Shown: positions 10,067 through 26,546 of the stretch, piece by piece
How the letters are laid out: every line of letters starts with the position of its first letter
Position numbering within the stretch: position 1 is the stretch's first letter
Source of the DNA: Neelides folsomi
Taxonomy: Eukaryota; Arthropoda; Collembola; Neelipleona; Neelidae
Direction of reading: 5' to 3'
NCBI GenBank assembly: GCA_034687125.1
Contig: JAQGBZ010000462.1
Span: forward strand, 1-45,186
Length of the DNA stretch: 45,186 nt
Notes under the pieces: generated by a model
Database searches by the model: none
What the model saw: only the letters and a program-made list of their open reading frames with translations
Told to the model about the DNA's origin: nothing
Position numbers and translations under genes: made by a program

Positions 10067-12480
10067 CATTCCTATGGCCATAACTTCATAACATTAATTT
10101 TCATGTCTATATGCTATCAAATCGAATCAATGCTTCAACAATATTAAAGGTATTTGCATAATTTCAGTATACCAATCTATTCATATCAGTAAGAACTTTC
10201 AGCATTTAATATACTGGTACATAGGTAGTTACATTGTGTGGAACGCTGTATGTAATAGACGGGTATTAGCTCTCTTCTGCCGTTTCTCTCTCAATGTTCA
10301 TTTCCACTATTATTAAACAAACGGCCTAAAAGCATCCTTAAATATGTATATTTATTACCAAATAAAGAACAATTGAATGAAACTATTAAAACTAAGTAAT
10401 GCTTGTATACATACAGATACATATAATAAAATTCCATTCAATAATGTTTACTAAAATAATGTAATGGAAAAGACATGTATCTGTACGCACATCGTAAGCA
10501 TGTAAATTCATTTAAATTGAAGTAATGCGAAGATGATGTTTCAAAAAAGGCGAGTGGGAAAAACAAGAATGCTCAAAATGAAATAAATAATAATCATGAA
10601 TAAATATGAGTCAAACCTCACTGTGAGAATGACAAGAAAATATCAAAAAGCAAGGGACTTTGTTTGTGTCAAGCGTCAAAGCTCAAAGCTGACAACTCCA
10701 AATGTAAAGTATTGTAATTGAATATTGAATTGAATTACTATATGTTACATCAATTCATGTTTTAATGAAAAATTCCTAAAATGCTTCAAATTATAAATTC
10801 AAAGTACTTATTTTGTTTTTTAATAAAATGACACAGATCGATTGAAATAGATTTTATTGCGAGAATCGTAGATAAAGCACCCCAAGTGTAGACAAGACAA
10901 ATTAAGTTTTAAAATATTATTTAAGTTATTTTTTATAATAAATTAATAATTAATACATTGTATAAACTTTTCTCCTTTTTTCAAATTGTGTGTGGGTTAA
11001 AAGTACAAATGGATTAATTCTAAAATTTGAAAAAGGCATTATAGAGGTAATGAAGAATTTTAACACATAGGTATACAGATATTGAATGGATTACATCTCG
11101 ATACTTATATAAAGGAATAACTAAACTAATTAGGTTACATATTAATGAATAGAAGATTTGACTCTCATTGTCAGTCAAGATTTAAAATATTAAAATCTAA
11201 TTATAATTAAAATTTAAGATTATTATTGTAATAGGTATTTGTGTAAATATAAAGTGATGAAGACGACTCATTGAACCAATTCCATTGCAAATGAAATTAG
11301 TTTGAAAAGATTATTTTTAATCCCCTATTGTACATATACTCTTATTAGTAATAAACATAATTATGCTTAATACTAACAATATAATTTAGTTAAGTATATT
11401 ATATGCATGACTATAGTAGATCTACTTAATTACAAACTCACATCGTTATATTCATAATATTAAAAGTTTAAACTCTCGAACATGAGTAGATTTATATATA
11501 TAAGAATTATAATAGAATAAATATCTTAAACCTTCTAAATTTTAATTGAAGTATTTACATTTGGTTATTGTTGAAAGAGGATTTAGAATAATCGTATCAA
11601 ATTATTGGCAAAATTGACATTCCCTGGAGATTATCTCAGAAGATAATTAATGATATGCTTTCATTTTGTTGGAGTAGTATTTAAAGTTACATAGATTACC
11701 TGAAATTAAAAGCATGCCTAATTATATTAACTGTTCAACCAGTATCGGTAATTGCATGCCCAGCTATCCCAAAAGGAGAGAATCAAGCTCAAACAACAGA
11801 TTTAAAACTGTATTTTATTAACTATTTATGGATAGAACATTTCTTAATTGCCTAAAATTATTAAACTTATTTTTAACTCCTTGCATTTTTATGTATTTTG
11901 TTTAAATGACAGTACAATCAGAAGGTTATAATATGTAATAAATAAAATTGTGAAGCAGTGTAAGATAAATTAAAAGAGAGTAATTATACAGTCGAAAGTG
12001 AATATAAATTCACATCAAAATATCAAGTATCTAGAATCCTTAAAAGAAAATGTTAAAATGAACATAACTACAGGTACATGTAATATAATTATGTTGTGTC
12101 CAATATCCATATTATTAATACAAGATACTTTTACGTATATATCTACTCTACTTATGTATAGTATGTTCGTAATGCAGTAAATTGGGTTTAAAACCTTAAA
12201 TGGAAATTGAACAACGAAGATTCATACACTGTATTTGGGTAAAATATTTGGTATAGGTATAATATTGTATAGTATATATATATATACCGCTTTTAATATA
12301 AAATCACTTAAATCATCACAAATAATACAAATCATATTTTTATTGGTCAGAATTATATTAATGGCCAAAATATTTTTTGCTTTATCTAAATGTCTTTATG
12401 AAATTCTTCCGATCATAACTACTTCAATAAATGTATCATGAAGCGAGTTATAATTGTATGCCATATGATACATATATACC
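10067..12480. other. AT-rich gene desert
   Basis: Very AT-rich, with no coding frame carrying splice sites or recognisable domains. Short open frames near 12000-12440 consist of low-complexity AT-rich codons. Confidence 0.55.
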
Positions 12481-12486
12481 AGTATA

Positions 12487-12558
12487 CAGGGTGGACCCGA
12501 GTTAAGTACCTTTTTGAGTTATGAGACTTAAAAAAATACTTAACTATGGTCCACGCTG
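12487..12558. mobile_element. 72-bp palindromic mini-MITE
   Basis: Flanked by TA on both sides (12485-12486, 12559-12560). The 24-bp ends including TA match at 21 positions: TACAGGGTGGACCCGAGTTA on the left against TACAGCGTGGACCATAGTTA on the right complement. The interior is only about 28 bp. The ends resemble the Tc1/mariner-type ends elsewhere in the window. Confidence 0.8.
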
Positions 12559-12560
12559 TA

Positions 12561-14136
12561 CATTGAATCAACATTGAAATTAAATCTTAGACTACATATG
12601 GAATGAAAAACGGAGTGTTTAATTTTTAATAGAATGGCAATTCATGTAAATACATATAAAAATCCTATTGAATTTCTTAATAAGCATCATGCATAACATA
12701 CGAATATACTTAGAAGTTTTATAGTTTGGAATATAAAATGACAATTGAATTTTAAGAAGGGCGGAATGAGTAGTTTAAAAGACATTTCATTGTACATTAT
12801 TAAGATTATTACTTATACTTGTAAGCCCTTTTCTTTAATTAAAAAATATCAGTTTTTGACTATTCTAACCAAGGCAAGGGTTAATTCTATAATTTATTCC
12901 TTCGAATGAAAGGAATGTAAAATGGTGAATTATGGAAAATGCGGACTTTGAAACTTCTGAGCCCTTTTCACCAAACCATGAAATCCCGTGAAAGTTGAAA
13001 ACTTGACTCTCGCACTCTATTTATTAATCTATTATCATATATTGCCTAAAAACCAAACTCTGGGACTAAAAACTAACGTAAGCCAAAAGTTCTGAAAGAG
13101 ATAGATCGTGAATGGGAGGTTTTGGAAAAGTAGAGCAGGGTTTCTTAATTATAACTTATATTGTAATGAACTTCTAATAAGAAAAGAACTCCCTTCAATT
13201 ACAATTCCTAAGTCATTATTTCCCGATTCTTCTCCATCTCTCGTAGAGTTAGGATGTTAACTAACCATTTCCTTTTATCTTTTTAATTAGGCATCTTCGT
13301 AGAAAGAAACGTAATATTCAAACAAAGGAATTTGGAATTACTTTTCCTTTGGAGAGATTAATTATCCTGGAATTCCCCTTGTTGGGTTCTTTCACTAGAG
13401 ACTCGAATTCAATTATTAAAATTATTGTCGAATTAAACTCATATATATAAACATTTGTATGATATACAGGTATAATATATAATATAATATGTATACTCAA
13501 ATAAATATTTGTAGATATATGTATTTATGTAATATATTAACTAATTTTAAGACGTAATTGCGAAAGCTAATATCATATTTTTATTTGTTGACATATTTAT
13601 AAAGTATAAATAATATACAAGAATTAAGTTATGTGCGACTTCCACCGCTTCTTATATTTTCAAATAATATTAGTAATATCAACAATACTGATTGATGTGC
13701 GTATTTATGTGCTCAGATTACAATCCGTTACTAAGTAAAATAAAACTAGTATTTAATGTTCCGTTACTTATAAAGCGTCTTGAATTCATAAAATATACAT
13801 CAGTAAATAAACATTTCATTTCGGACTCGCTTTGGGGTTTATACTATTTATGTATTATTGTTTAGATAAAATAAAAAGTAAATTTACTAAGAAATCATAC
13901 TTTTTACTTTCCATATTCGCATCATCAAGATTTAAAGAAATGATATTTAAGTATACAATATACCATACACATACTCTTGTATAGGTATGATTAAAAGTAA
14001 CGAGTATTCAAATTATTGGGAGAAAATTGGCTGCGTATTCTGATTAATTGTAAGATACCTACACATGTTAATTGTAAATATGTGAGATAGTCGAACAATA
14101 TCCACAAATTATGAGCTATGGATATACTAGTACATA
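12561..14136. other. AT-rich non-coding stretch
   Basis: No supported gene. 12880-13260 is slightly less AT-rich but has no usable frame. Confidence 0.5.
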
Positions 14137-14138
14137 TA

Positions 14139-14312
14139 CACATGAACTCGGATATAGTCACCTTGGTTATAGTCACAACTCGGCTATAGTCATTATTTTC
14201 AATTGTCCCGGCAGGGAGATAGGCAATATAATGTCCTCGTTTATAGTCAAACTCGGCTATACTCAATCAAATCCACCCCTCCCTTGAAGTTGACTATATC
14301 CGAGTTCATGTG
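14139..14312. mobile_element. 174-bp MITE with internal ACTCGG(A/C)TATAGTCA repeats
   Basis: TA on both flanks (14137-14138, 14313-14314). The terminal inverted repeat is perfect over 24 bp including TA and contains CATGAACTCGGATATAGTCA. The interior repeats the motif ACTCGGCTATA in both halves, so the whole element folds with several registers. No coding capacity. Confidence 0.85.
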
Positions 14313-15108
14313 TACTTATTATGTTGACTATATTTGGTCAAAATAATATCCAAAAAAATCTCGGCTTGAGTACAATTGAGGATTGAAATAAATTATATTT
14401 TATGTTTTATACACACAAATATTGCCAATATCTATCTTATGCCAATACATTAAAAATTCTATATAATGTTAAGTAAGTTAAGTTTCATGCGAAATTAAAT
14501 GATTGATGATATTAAGGCAAGCTATATAATTAATTAATTAACCTACAAAATACATTGTATTTCAATATTTCAGAAATTAAAACTATTGACTTTACAACTG
14601 TGGAGTCAGCAGGTTTTGAAAATAAAAATTTTAAATTGAAAGATTTTTTATATTGCATGGGAAATGGGAGGCGTCATTTTTGTTAAAATTGAAGCTAATT
14701 AATATTGATGTTACACTAATTACATACTTGTTTATGGTTAAGAATCTAAACATTGCATCAACATGAATGGTAATGATAATGATTTTTAAATTTTAGTTGA
14801 AAATTGGAATATCTTGAAGAATCTTTTAAATCTGGTTCATTTACACGACTACAAACATTTAATATTCTATTTAGGTAATATTAGCATAGCCCAGGTGATT
14901 TTTTTATAAAGAACCTTATTAATATTTCTCTTTTATATTATAAATACATATATATGTAATTGGATCCTTTGCGGGGAATATTTTATTTTAAATAATTAAT
15001 TTAAAAGTTTTATATGGAATTTAATAAATAGGAAAGTCTTTTAAAATGTCCATTTGTTGTCCATATTTCAAATTTTACTCTATGGTACCAATTTAAAATA
15101 AATACCTA

Positions 15109-15222
15109 CTCTCGTTGGAAAGTTGAAAGTTGAAATCTCGCTTTTTTTCTTCTATTTAAATTTGTATCTAACCAGCGCTATAACAAAAAGCGGGATTTCA
15201 ACTTTCACCTTTCCTACGAGAG
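15109..15222. mobile_element. 114-bp foldback MITE
   Basis: TA flanks (15107-15108, 15223-15224). Inverted arms of about 40 bp begin TACTCTCGTTGGAAAGTTGA (left) and TACTCTCGTAGGAAAGGTGA (right complement), with few mismatches, through GAAATC(T/C)CGCTTTTT. Loop of about 30 bp. No coding capacity. Confidence 0.85.
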
Positions 15223-15671
15223 TACATATATATTGTTTTTTTTAAATATGACAAGCAGCAATAATATTCAAGTAGCGTTATCTTTATAATTGGACGAATT
15301 TGCAATTAATATTTTCCAATTTTCAATTAATTTTATATATTTAAAGACCAGTAATATTAAAATTCCTATCATTCTAGATTAATTATTTAATTGTTATTAT
15401 CGTAATAGCTCCCTTAAATATTTGTGCATGAACCAGTAGTATTTCACTGACTGACATATATTACATAGAACATACACTATGTATATTATCAAATATACAC
15501 CTAGTTATAAACTTAATATTATTAATTATATCCATCATTTCTAAAAGATAGATTCAATGAGTGCAGAGATTTTATAGACTTATAATGAGAAGAAGTAGAA
15601 GAGAAAATTTGTGTGCCATTTGTTGAAGAGTATGTTTTGAGAAGTCTGAGTATTTGTTGATAATTTAAAAA

Positions 15672-19978
<4,307 letters not shown>

Positions 19979-20083
19979 ATGGTAATGAATTTGTTGGGGA
20001 AGAAAGTGAACAATATTTGTGTTTGGGTGTACACCAGAATGGGTTTGAAATTGCTTGGGCTAGTCTTGTTGGTACTTGGCCAG
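19979..20083 (+). CDS. Possible first coding exon with a hydrophobic leader
   Basis: ATG at 19979 opens 35 codons ending MGLKLLGLVLLVLGQ, directly before a strong donor CAG-GTGAGTT (20081-20087), phase 0. A Met-Lys-hydrophobic run of this form looks like a signal peptide or membrane anchor; the inner ATG at 20039 would give a 15-residue leader. Without splicing the frame stops two codons later. No following exon was identified, so this is a candidate only. Confidence 0.25.
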
Positions 20084-20099
20084 GTGAGTTGAGAATGTA

Positions 20100-20480
20100 G
20101 AAGCGACAAGTGCAGGATCCTCTGAGGATCCTCAACGTGATCCAACGACCTGCTCCGCCGATTTCCTTCCTCTCCTACTGAGGTGAGACGAATGTTCGGA
20201 TTTCTCCCGACCGGAGAGAGAAAGTGGGGCTCCTCCTGCTTTTCCGGGGCAATCGGACTTCACCCACTCCCGCTTCCGTGTGTGGGGTTGTGATCATATA
20301 CCATATATATATAGTATTATATAGGCCGATGTGTGCAGGAAAATATTAATGGTTTAGGTGTGTTACTAGCGGAAAGTATCCGTGTTGTACTGTTGTGAAT
20401 CTCCCCCAAACCGAATACTCTTCGTCAGCCGCTTTCTCCGACCTCCGAGTCCCGGAAGATCAAAAAATTTATTTTGTGTG
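20100..20480. promoter_or_regulatory. GC-richer, CpG-containing island, possible promoter/5' UTR
   Basis: Marked rise in G+C and CpG (for example CTGCTCCGCCG, CCCGACCGGAG, CTCCGACCTCCGAG) in AT-rich DNA. It has a plus-strand donor-like GAG-GTGAGAC near 20180. It lies upstream of CaMKK (minus) and next to the leader exon candidate (plus), so it could serve either. Confidence 0.35.
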
Positions 20481-23400
20481 AATCCATAGGAAAGTGAGGT
20501 TGGGAAATCCAGAAGCCTTCAAATCACCCTTTTACATAAAAACGGAGCTCCGGCGCAATACTTCCAAACCCACAATGAGAACTAAAGCAACACTGAACCG
20601 AGGGTTTTCAATTTTTAATATTTTTCCTTTTCAAACCCCATTACCTTCCCCCTTCATTGTCCCACCTATGTCCTCAAACTCGGGAAGGAATAAACCCCGA
20701 ATATGGGTTTCTCCTTGTGGAAAAACAAACAGAAGACAGAGGTTCAACAAGAGATTCTCTCTCGTAATGATCTCTTCTCAATTTCTCTATTCTTGACACA
20801 ATCCCCACATTCACTCACCCTCAAGTTTCTTGACTTTTGGATAATATGTACATAACTATGTTCGAGAGATTTCTCAAAGACCTCTCAATCTCCTCTTTTC
20901 CCTCGAGAAAGGAGACCAAATTGCTCAGGCAGCTTTACACATCCCACATATTTTCCAAAATGTTTCCTCAATTTTTCATTTCCTCCCTTTTTATTTTCCT
21001 ACTCAAACCATTCACTTTAATGATAAATAATAATGAGCAAAGTTGACAATATTTGAATCTTTTCTTCTCACAATAATTACGACGCAACATTCTTACTCTA
21101 TTAAATATTTATAAGTATATGTAATGAAATGATAGATATAAATATATTTATTGCATTAAAATTTGCTTTCATCAACCAAATAAGTTGAGCTGTCAAAAGA
21201 ATACAATTGCACTATTTTATACTATAGTTTATTATTGTTATAAAATGCATTTTTGCCATGAACCTGAAAACATTACTGCGGAAAAACGAATTGTCGTTTT
21301 CCTTATCCATCGTCGACACTTTTCTGGTATTCGTGTTCAGCCATCGAGTTTTTTCTTACTCGCAAATTGACAAATGCAATAACAATTGAAAACTCATTTA
21401 TTCAGAGAGTATTTTACCACATACAACCGCATACAATCATCACATCATCAGTTTCATCTATTGGTACTTGGCAGGAAAGTAACAATCACTTAAAAATAAA
21501 AAAATAAGATTTTAAATAACTACTGATGGGTAAGTCAATTCACTCTTTGGTAGGTAGTTTATTTCCTAATTAATATTTAAGCAATGAAATGCATAATGGA
21601 TAAAGATGCACATTTTCAACATTTATCAATATACCTGATACATATACTCTGGGCTTATCGAATGAAACAAAATACAATTATAAACACGAAAGAAGTATTT
21701 TCAAAACCAATTCGTCAAAAATATAATTAAGTACCTAATACCTAAAAGTATTTATTTATGTATACACATTACGTTTATTAATGTATGCTTTAACTTATAA
21801 CTTACAATTATGTAGTATATACTATTTTATAACACTAATAAAAATGTTAGTAACGTACTGTTGTCTAAATTTAAAATTTATGACATGAACGTTACCGACG
21901 CACACAATAGGCATCACGTAGGATCTCAACTTTCATTTGCATGAATAATATCGAGTTCTAAAAGAGCGGTTTTTTGTTTTCCTTTCTCTCTTTTTGTTTA
22001 TTTATTTTCCAATTTCCCATTAGGTTTAGGTTTTACTTTGCTAAACAAATTTTGTGTATTTATTGAAATATGGAATTATAAATTGTAAGTTTATTGATTA
22101 TGTTGATTTAAATCTAAACTTCCTTAATTTTGTATATATAGAAATATATAACACAATTAATATACAGATAATACAGAATTGAAATATAAATATACATACT
22201 CGACTGCAATGTAATTAACAGTAAAAGTACAAATAAATGACTAAAAGTTATGAAGATATTCAAGGACCCATAGGAGTAAACTCATAAATTTTTAAGTGAA
22301 ATACGCAAAATTTTATGCCAACTGTTCAAATCGTGTATTTTTACCATGCAAATGTTTCGAATGTGTGTAAAATATGTCATAGAGAGAACATCAAGTTTTA
22401 CTGCATGAAATAAAATTTTCTTGTGTGTGTTCAAACCATAAAATCTTGAGATTACTCATGATTGTTTTCGAATGAGCATTTAATTTTATGTTTAAGTATT
22501 TTAATATTTCTCGTTCGCAAATGGAAAAGATAAGTATTGCTAAAATAATAAGGGTGAGCATGTATATGCATAAGTACATACCTACGTGTCTATCTCGTTC
22601 TCGTTGTAAAAATTAATATTTATTTGTTTGTTTACCTACCAAGTCACATTTATGTATCTCTAAAGCAAAGGAGGGATTTTGAGAATTTTGAGATTATTTG
22701 AAAATTTTCATATATCAGGGTAGATATTTAACTTTTATTAAAATTCTATGTATTTTATATTGTAGAGCTGATCCACATCCCAGAATCCACGTCTCAATGA
22801 TACGAGTATTACACATCTTTGAGCTGAATTAATTCAAGATAAATTGAGTGTCTGGACAGTGCCTGAAATTTATTTTTAATTTTGTATTTAAAGGATATTC
22901 ATTTCAGGATTGCCGATTTACATTTTAATTTTCACCACAGAATTACAAATGTTGTTTTTCACTTTTTTCTTACTCTGCCAATGTGCCAATACACTTCTCT
23001 CTATCTTCCTACTTATTTTTCACAATACAATAGACAAAAGATAACCTTTCAAAATTTAATCGCAATTTGTAAGCTACTTTGCTATTCAAGAGCTTAAACT
23101 TCAAAGGGTATTTATCGTTGAGAGTTGAGGCTTTGTAAGGGTCAAACTGGAACAGACTTATCGAAACATGTCCGGTACCTGTACTCTGTGAGTGAGTGTG
23201 AGTACATTACCTATATGATACATATTTGTAAATATATATCTAATTGTACGTACTTAAGTATATATATTTATAATCTTTATGGTATTTGTATCTAATGTAT
23301 ATGATAAGATATCAATTATACTTATTTACTTACGTTAATTTAATACATTTTGTATGAGAAATGAATATACTTAGGTATATCGTAATATTCTATAATATTT

Positions 23401-24300
23401 TCAAGATTTCATTTTATCTTACTTGGTAGAAAATCTCTCGTAAGTCGTAAGGTAGATTAGACGATAAATACTCTGTATTATGGATTAAATATTTGAGTTA
23501 TAAATGTGACCACTATTCTTTACAATTTTTAATAAAGGTGGGTACTTCCAATGTGAAAAAAGCCCACAAAGTTCCGAAGAGAAGAGTCTTAAAAAATTCT
23601 CAAATGAATAGACTCGAAAAATGATATTTTAGATTCTTCTTCTACCCACAAACATTCATAATTCCCTATATGTTATTAAATATGAAAGGGTTTTATCGAC
23701 CTGAAATTCTAGATTTAAAAAAACTTATTTAATTTTCTATAAAGGCAAATGGATGTGGGTTTTGTAATAGAAAGGAAATGATTGTACGTGTACATTACCG
23801 GTCTGGTCTGAAAGCAAGGAAAGAAAAACTTCAGATATACTTAAATAATATTTATATAAATGTGTATTTATTCGTTTATTGCATATTACGATATACATAT
23901 CTCGTGATCTCATCTCATCAACTCATCACCATCACGGTTAATTTCCTTAAAAGTTAATATGTTCGAAGTGTACGAACTAATTTTGAATTAAATTTTAATT
24001 ACATTCTCTCCAAATCCAATAAAGGTGAAGTTTCGGGTTTCATAGTACACATGGTAAATTTATAATGGGAAAAGGGGAATGAGGGATATTATTATTAAAG
24101 CTTATATGAATCATTTATTCGTAAAGGGAAATCTAATATAAAAAGATGATTAAAAAAATTTTGTGGGCATTATGATAAATTGAATGAAATGAAGTTTAAA
24201 GGAAATAAGATCCTAATTTCATGTTCCTCTTTTCCCTCGTTCCTCATTATCGTTCCTTTTCAAGCTTACTATTCATTTTAACATAAAATCATCTAATTAA
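20481..24300. other. Long AT-rich stretch without recognised genes
   Basis: Several open frames of 60-100 codons occur but none shows a domain or paired splice sites. No transposon ends were recognised. Confidence 0.5.
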
Positions 24301-24315
24301 TTAAATTATTGAAAA

Positions 24316-24660
24316 ATGGACCTCAAATTAACTGCAAAATTATTAGCTAAAATAAATTCAAATCGAAAATCTAGACTAAATATAACAGAATGGCACAGAG
24401 AGGAATCAAAATTAAATAGAAATCGTGGTATTAATTACGAAACGGAAAATGGACAATTTGAAGCCAGAAATCCTCAAGACAAAGAGGTTATTATTTCTAA
24501 TTGAAAATTATTAATCCTCCACACAATCTGGTTTTCGAGCACAGTAACGCAGATCCTTTGGGAGCTGCTTTGATTAAAGATCTGAAATCTCAACTTATCA
24601 AAATTCCACTTCTACACCGCCAATACTGGGATTTTTTATAATTTTAGTTAATAAGCTTTA
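24316..24660 (+). pseudogene. Coding-like open frames, shifted, unassigned
   Basis: 24316-24504 reads MDLKLTAKLLAKINSNRK, then RGINYETENGQFEARNPQDK, then stop. A different frame continues at once (about 24505-24642) with NPPHNLVFEHSNADPLGAAL and LLHRQYWDFL, then stop. Both have plausible codon use and charge pattern, suggesting one ancestral frame broken by a shift, or two exons. Not recognised; a retroelement or a decayed gene are both possible. Confidence 0.25.
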
Positions 24661-24735
24661 AAGACTAATTTAATGTCTAGAAATTAAATAATTTGCAATT
24701 TAATACAGTTGATCACAGTCGATCTGCTAGTTTAA

Positions 24736-24799
24736 TTTTAAGCATGTAATTTCACGTTGGTTACGAATTTTAAGCATATAATTTCACGTTGGTTACGAA
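24736..24799. repeat. Tandem duplication of a 32-bp unit
   Basis: Two adjacent copies of a unit containing AAGCATGTAATTTCACGTTG, differing at one base (GTAAT/ATAAT), followed by a partial third start (ATTTTAAG). Confidence 0.85.
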
Positions 24800-25020
24800 T
24801 TTTAAGAAATGTTAAATCCTAAGCTTCCTTTACGATTTACGAATAAATGATTCATATGTACTCTAATATGTACATATACAGATATTACTTATTACTTACA
24901 TATACATATTTATATGTATTTACATGTGTGACGGTATTTAAATTGTCTCCTGCAAAAGCAACAGATCCAATAACCGAATTTTTTTCAAATATTCACAATT
25001 CAATAACATGTTGAATAATA

Positions 25021-25237
25021 CAGGGAGGGCCATATGTATCTTTCTTTTCTTGCGTTCCAAAGTTCGCGCTTTCTCAAAGAAAAGTAGCTGTCGTTTATTT
25101 ACGCTTTGACCATATCAGTTGTTAGTTTGCTTCATAGTAGATACATTTAACATAAATCGCCGATGTTTAAAGATTTTTATCTTTAATCACATTAAAATGG
25201 TTACCCATTAAAAAAAAGATACTTATGGCCCTCCCTG
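25021..25237. mobile_element. 217-bp MITE, Tc1/mariner-type ends
   Basis: TA flanks (25019-25020, 25238-25239). Inverted ends of about 29 bp with two mismatches: left TACAGGGAGGGCCATATGTA, right complement TACAGGGAGGGCCATAAGTA, then TCTTT. No transposase remains; an ATGG near 25197 could be the vestige of a start. Confidence 0.85.
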
Positions 25238-25334
25238 TATTATATGTTACGTATAAAGCATTATATAGATTCGGATTTCAATTTATATCATTTTTAATAA
25301 ATTACATAACTATATGACTAATTATTAAATAATA

Positions 25335-26546
25335 CCTGGGCCAAATTTATGGGATCTTTTGTGTTCTCACATTAATAACTCTTTTAATAATCAATGAATT
25401 CTCATGAAAATTGACGACGACATCATAAGAGCGTCATTGTTTCAAATGACAATAAAACGTTTGATCAAATCCTTTTGTTTAAAATTAAAGACATAATAAT
25501 AAAAATGAAAAGATTCGGTCTCATTTGGGTTTATCGCGTTCTTCTTCATCAATTACTTCATATCATCAAATTTTGGCAATCGACATTAAAGTAATTATCA
25601 TTAATTTATCTCCCATTATGCTATTTATTGTGGTTTTATATGTAAATATTGATATTAACATTAATCTAATTGAAATTAAGGATGAACGAGAGAAAGGCAT
25701 TAAGAGCGGCTATCATCCGTTTGCACAAACTTGGGGATTCTTCCAAAGTGATTAAAAATAAGCTTTATGCTACAAGTAAAATGGTCAGAATGACGATAAA
25801 AAGATACCAAGAAACGGAATCAATTGAAAATAGAAAAGGGCAAGGAAGACCAAGGTCTCCCAAGAACTCCCAAGATGCTACGAGAGTTGAAGCAAAGGTT
25901 TGACCGAAATCCTGTCCGTTCTGCTCGCAAAATATCAAAAGATATGAAGATCATCGGTTCGTCGAGCAGTCCACAAGGATCTAGGATATCGGCCTTACAA
26001 AATGAAAAAAACTCACTTTGTCTCAAAGGTAAATCAAGTTAAAAGAAAAGAAAGAAAATTGTTAAACCTCTTGGAACGGCTTTGTTTAAAGGTGAACATT
26101 GGGTCTTCCAACATTACTCAGCTCCTTCTCACAGTGCCAAAACAACTCTAGAATGGTTGTCGAAAAACGTTCCAGATTTCATTTCATCGGATGAATGGCC
26201 AGCCTCGAGTCCGGATCTTAATCTATTGGACTACTCCATTTGGGATCAAATTGAAGCAAGAGTGAATGCTAAATGCACATCAAATAATCGAATCTCTCAA
26301 AAAAGCTTTAATTAGAGAATGGAAAAGATTTCCAATAGAGAATATTCGTTCTGCAATTGATGATTGGCGGCCTCGACTCAAAAAGTGCATCAATGCTGAA
26401 GGAACTACTTTTGACACATGATCTTTTTTACTTTAAATTATATAAGATTCTATGTATTAATGTATAATTTCGTGAGAATTCATTGATTATTAAAAGAGTT
26501 ATTAATGTGAGAACACAAAAGACCCCATAAATTTGGCCCACCTGTT
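25335..26546 (+). mobile_element. Tc1/mariner transposon, maT-like (DD37D), defective
   Basis: About 1.2 kb with long inverted ends (about 70 bp) sharing GGGCCAAATTTATGGG and AATAATCAATGAATTCTCA. The right end finishes in TA (TAACAGGTGGGCC on the complement); the left end has lost a few bases (TACCTGGGCC). It contains the broken transposase described separately. The size is close to that of full elements because only part of the transposase is deleted. Confidence 0.85.
25682..26421 (+). pseudogene. Broken Tc1/mariner transposase
   Basis: DNA-cutting and joining enzyme of the surrounding element, no longer functional. In order across frames: N-terminal helix-turn-helix (NERKALRAAIIRLHKLGD, GDSSKVIKNKLYATSKMV), a QGRPRSP linker, a second DNA-binding part (SVRRAVHKDLGYRPYKMKK), then a jump to HWVFQHYSAPSHSAKT, SSPDLNLLDYSIWD and a C-terminal IDDWRPRLKKCINAEGTTFD. 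Breaks: at least two frameshifts, a deletion removing the region of the first catalytic Asp, and Tyr where the second catalytic Asp is expected (QHYSAPSH for the usual QQDSAPSH). The spacing from that site to the D of LLDY is 37 residues, as in maT-type DD37D elements. Confidence 0.85.

Noticed and set aside
13991..14266. 91-codon minus-strand open frame
   Set aside because: About half of it lies within the 174-bp MITE and has no protein features.
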